From Prorocentrum cordatum (lineage: Eukaryota > Sar > Dinophyceae > Prorocentrales > Prorocentraceae): DNA of 64,000 bases. The notes under the pieces were generated by a model. The model was not told the origin of the DNA. It saw only the letters and a list, made by a program, of their open reading frames with translations, and ran no database searches. The stretch is taken from positions 52,501 to 116,500 of the forward strand of contig CAUYUJ010019078.1 of assembly GCA_963575745.1 (NCBI GenBank), given 5' to 3'. Of this stretch, positions 62,949 through 64,000 are shown piece after piece. The first letter of the stretch is position 1. Each line of letters begins with the position of its first letter. Made by a program: the position numbers and the translations under genes.

Positions 62949-63265
62949 GTCAGGCCAGGGCTTTTAGTGCCCTGCCACCTCGGCCAAGAGGTGCGGCCTG
63001 GGCGCGGGGAGACCCCAATGGCACCTCCTGGTCTGAGGTGAACCGCCGTTGACGATCACGGAGGCGGGGCCCGCGGCTTCCCGCCTGTAACCTCTTGGTT
63101 GCAGTGCTCTTTGCCGCGGGCACACTGTTGCCGTGCTTGTGAGGATGCGGGCGCTGGGCAACGCTCCGTGTATTGTCCCTTGGGCGCCGATCCCGAACCC
63201 CCATGCGCCATTTTGGCGCGGGGTGTAGGGCGGTCCTTGGTTTGCTTTCTTGTTCTTGATTTCTT
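62949..63265 (+). ncRNA. candidate structured element, copy 2
   Basis: Outer stem CAGGC/GCCTG (62951-62955, 62996-63000). Hairpins are CAGGGC/GCCCTG (62956-62961, 62969-62974), CACCTC/GAGGTG (62976-62981, 62988-62993) and CACCTC/GAGGTG (63022-63027, 63035-63040). Stem differences from copy 1 are compensated. Similarity continues in places to GGCGGTCCTTGGTTTGC (63229), equivalent to GCACGGTCCTGGATTAAG in copy 1. Confidence 0.4.
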
Positions 63266-63489
63266 CCCTAAGGCACAGCGTTTCTGGCGCTATTGGGAGT
63301 TAGTCAAGGAAAGGAGGCCGGAGGTCAGGTCCCAGCTTGTGTCCGTGATTCCCTCTTTTTGCGCGTATGCCCGTGGTTTTGGCCGTTGGCCACTTTGGCC
63401 GTTGGCCAGGGCACGTTGGCCCGCGCTTTGCTGAGCGCCACGGTTTTGTTCTGCCTTTTGGGCCTCCTCCTCCTCCTCCTCCATTCCTT

Positions 63490-64000
63490 CTCCTTATAAA
63501 TAACTTCTCCCAGTCGCACCCCAAGGTCAGTCTTCAGGGCGGGCCGGGCGTTTCACATGAGACTTCCTCACCACTCATGACTCTGAAGCTTAAACGTTGG
63601 CAACGGTTTCATAGATGGAGGGCGGGTCGTTTTCAAAACATGGCTCTCGCCTTAGCGCCGCGCACAGTCGTCTTAACAATGCAAGTCTCACTGATTGGCA
63701 GCGAAGGGTTTTCAAAATGTGGCTCTCGCCTTAGCGCCGCGCACATGTGTGTTAAAATGTGCAATAATTTCACGGATTGAGGGCGAGTGGTCTCCAAAAT
63801 GTTGCTCTCGCTTTAGCGCCGCGCACATTCGTGTTTGAGCATTGCAAGAGCTTCACGGATTGAGGGCGAGGGGCTTTCAAAATGTGGCTCTCGCCTTAGC
63901 GCCGCGCACATTCGTTTTGAACACATTGCAAACGTTTCACAGATTGGGGGCGATTTCTTTTCAGAATGTGGCTCTGGCCTTAGCGCCGCGCGCATTCGTT
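63490..64000 (+). repeat. 82-bp-family composite element, copy 5 (cut by window end)
   Basis: CTCCTTATAAATAACTTCTC CCAGTCGCACC, GGGCGGGCCGGGCGTTTCAC, then ~82-84-bp units at ~63630, 63711, 63793, 63876 and 63960 with TCTCGCCTTAGCGCCGCGCA. The best-preserved tandem part in the window. Confidence 0.9.

Noticed and set aside
63207-63220. GCGCCATTTTGGCGC as a relic spliced leader
   Set aside because: The match is limited to a short palindrome with different flanks.

Overview
This window reads as eukaryotic nuclear DNA that is GC-rich, very repeat-rich and almost gene-free. The best guess is a dinoflagellate (moderate confidence). The reasons are the GC-rich and microsatellite-rich composition, the many families of small inverted-repeat elements, and a DIRS-like tyrosine-recombinase retrotransposon whose reverse transcriptase, RNase H, recombinase and methyltransferase-like blocks resemble elements I associate with dinoflagellates. 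I found no complete spliced-leader sequence, no rRNA or tRNA gene and no convincing cellular protein-coding gene. Stop codons are rare in this composition, so many long open frames are noise (poly-Ser, poly-Glu, poly-Asp, poly-Met and poly-His tracts).

Layout. 1-1449: 89-bp satellite with a 444-bp higher-order unit. 1450-9720: gene-poor DNA with an RNase H relic (3167-3346), a CCAAGAG-rich dispersed family, ATC microsatellites and two copies of a composite element built on an ~82-bp repeat. 9720-17350: trinucleotide arrays, a ~0.7-kb tandem duplication, a MITE with 9-bp target duplications (12653-12837) and a >2-kb CAT/CAG microsatellite. 17400-23230: several hairpin families, a 42-bp perfect palindrome, a 170-bp MITE and a ~97-bp satellite with nested insertions. 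23309-25720 and 40456-42065: two copies of one structured element (unique head, CTCAGC minisatellite, 73-bp tandem array, unique tail). 25730-35450: a patchwork of small inverted and direct repeats. 35845-38020: ~35-bp satellite with ~460/423-bp higher-order units. 38020-49250: dispersed repeats, MITEs and purine- or pyrimidine-rich arrays. 49390-51110: foldback-like element. 51220-54600: more MITEs and hairpins.

54835-60980 (minus strand) is the one clear coding locus: a ~6.1-kb DIRS-like retrotransposon. In element orientation its terminal repeats are arranged A1 - genes - B1 - A2 - B2, the split-direct-repeat layout of Ngaro/PAT-type elements. It carries gag-like, RT/RNase H, tyrosine recombinase and methyltransferase-like regions spread over two reading frames, and it sits inside a GAT microsatellite. 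61264-64000 holds another long-TIR element, two further copies of the 82-bp composite family, and two diverged copies of a sequence whose predicted hairpins are kept by paired substitutions, the best candidate here for an undescribed structured RNA or SINE-like element.

No operon or pathway can be described. The window is a record of transposable elements and satellites inserting into and duplicating one another.
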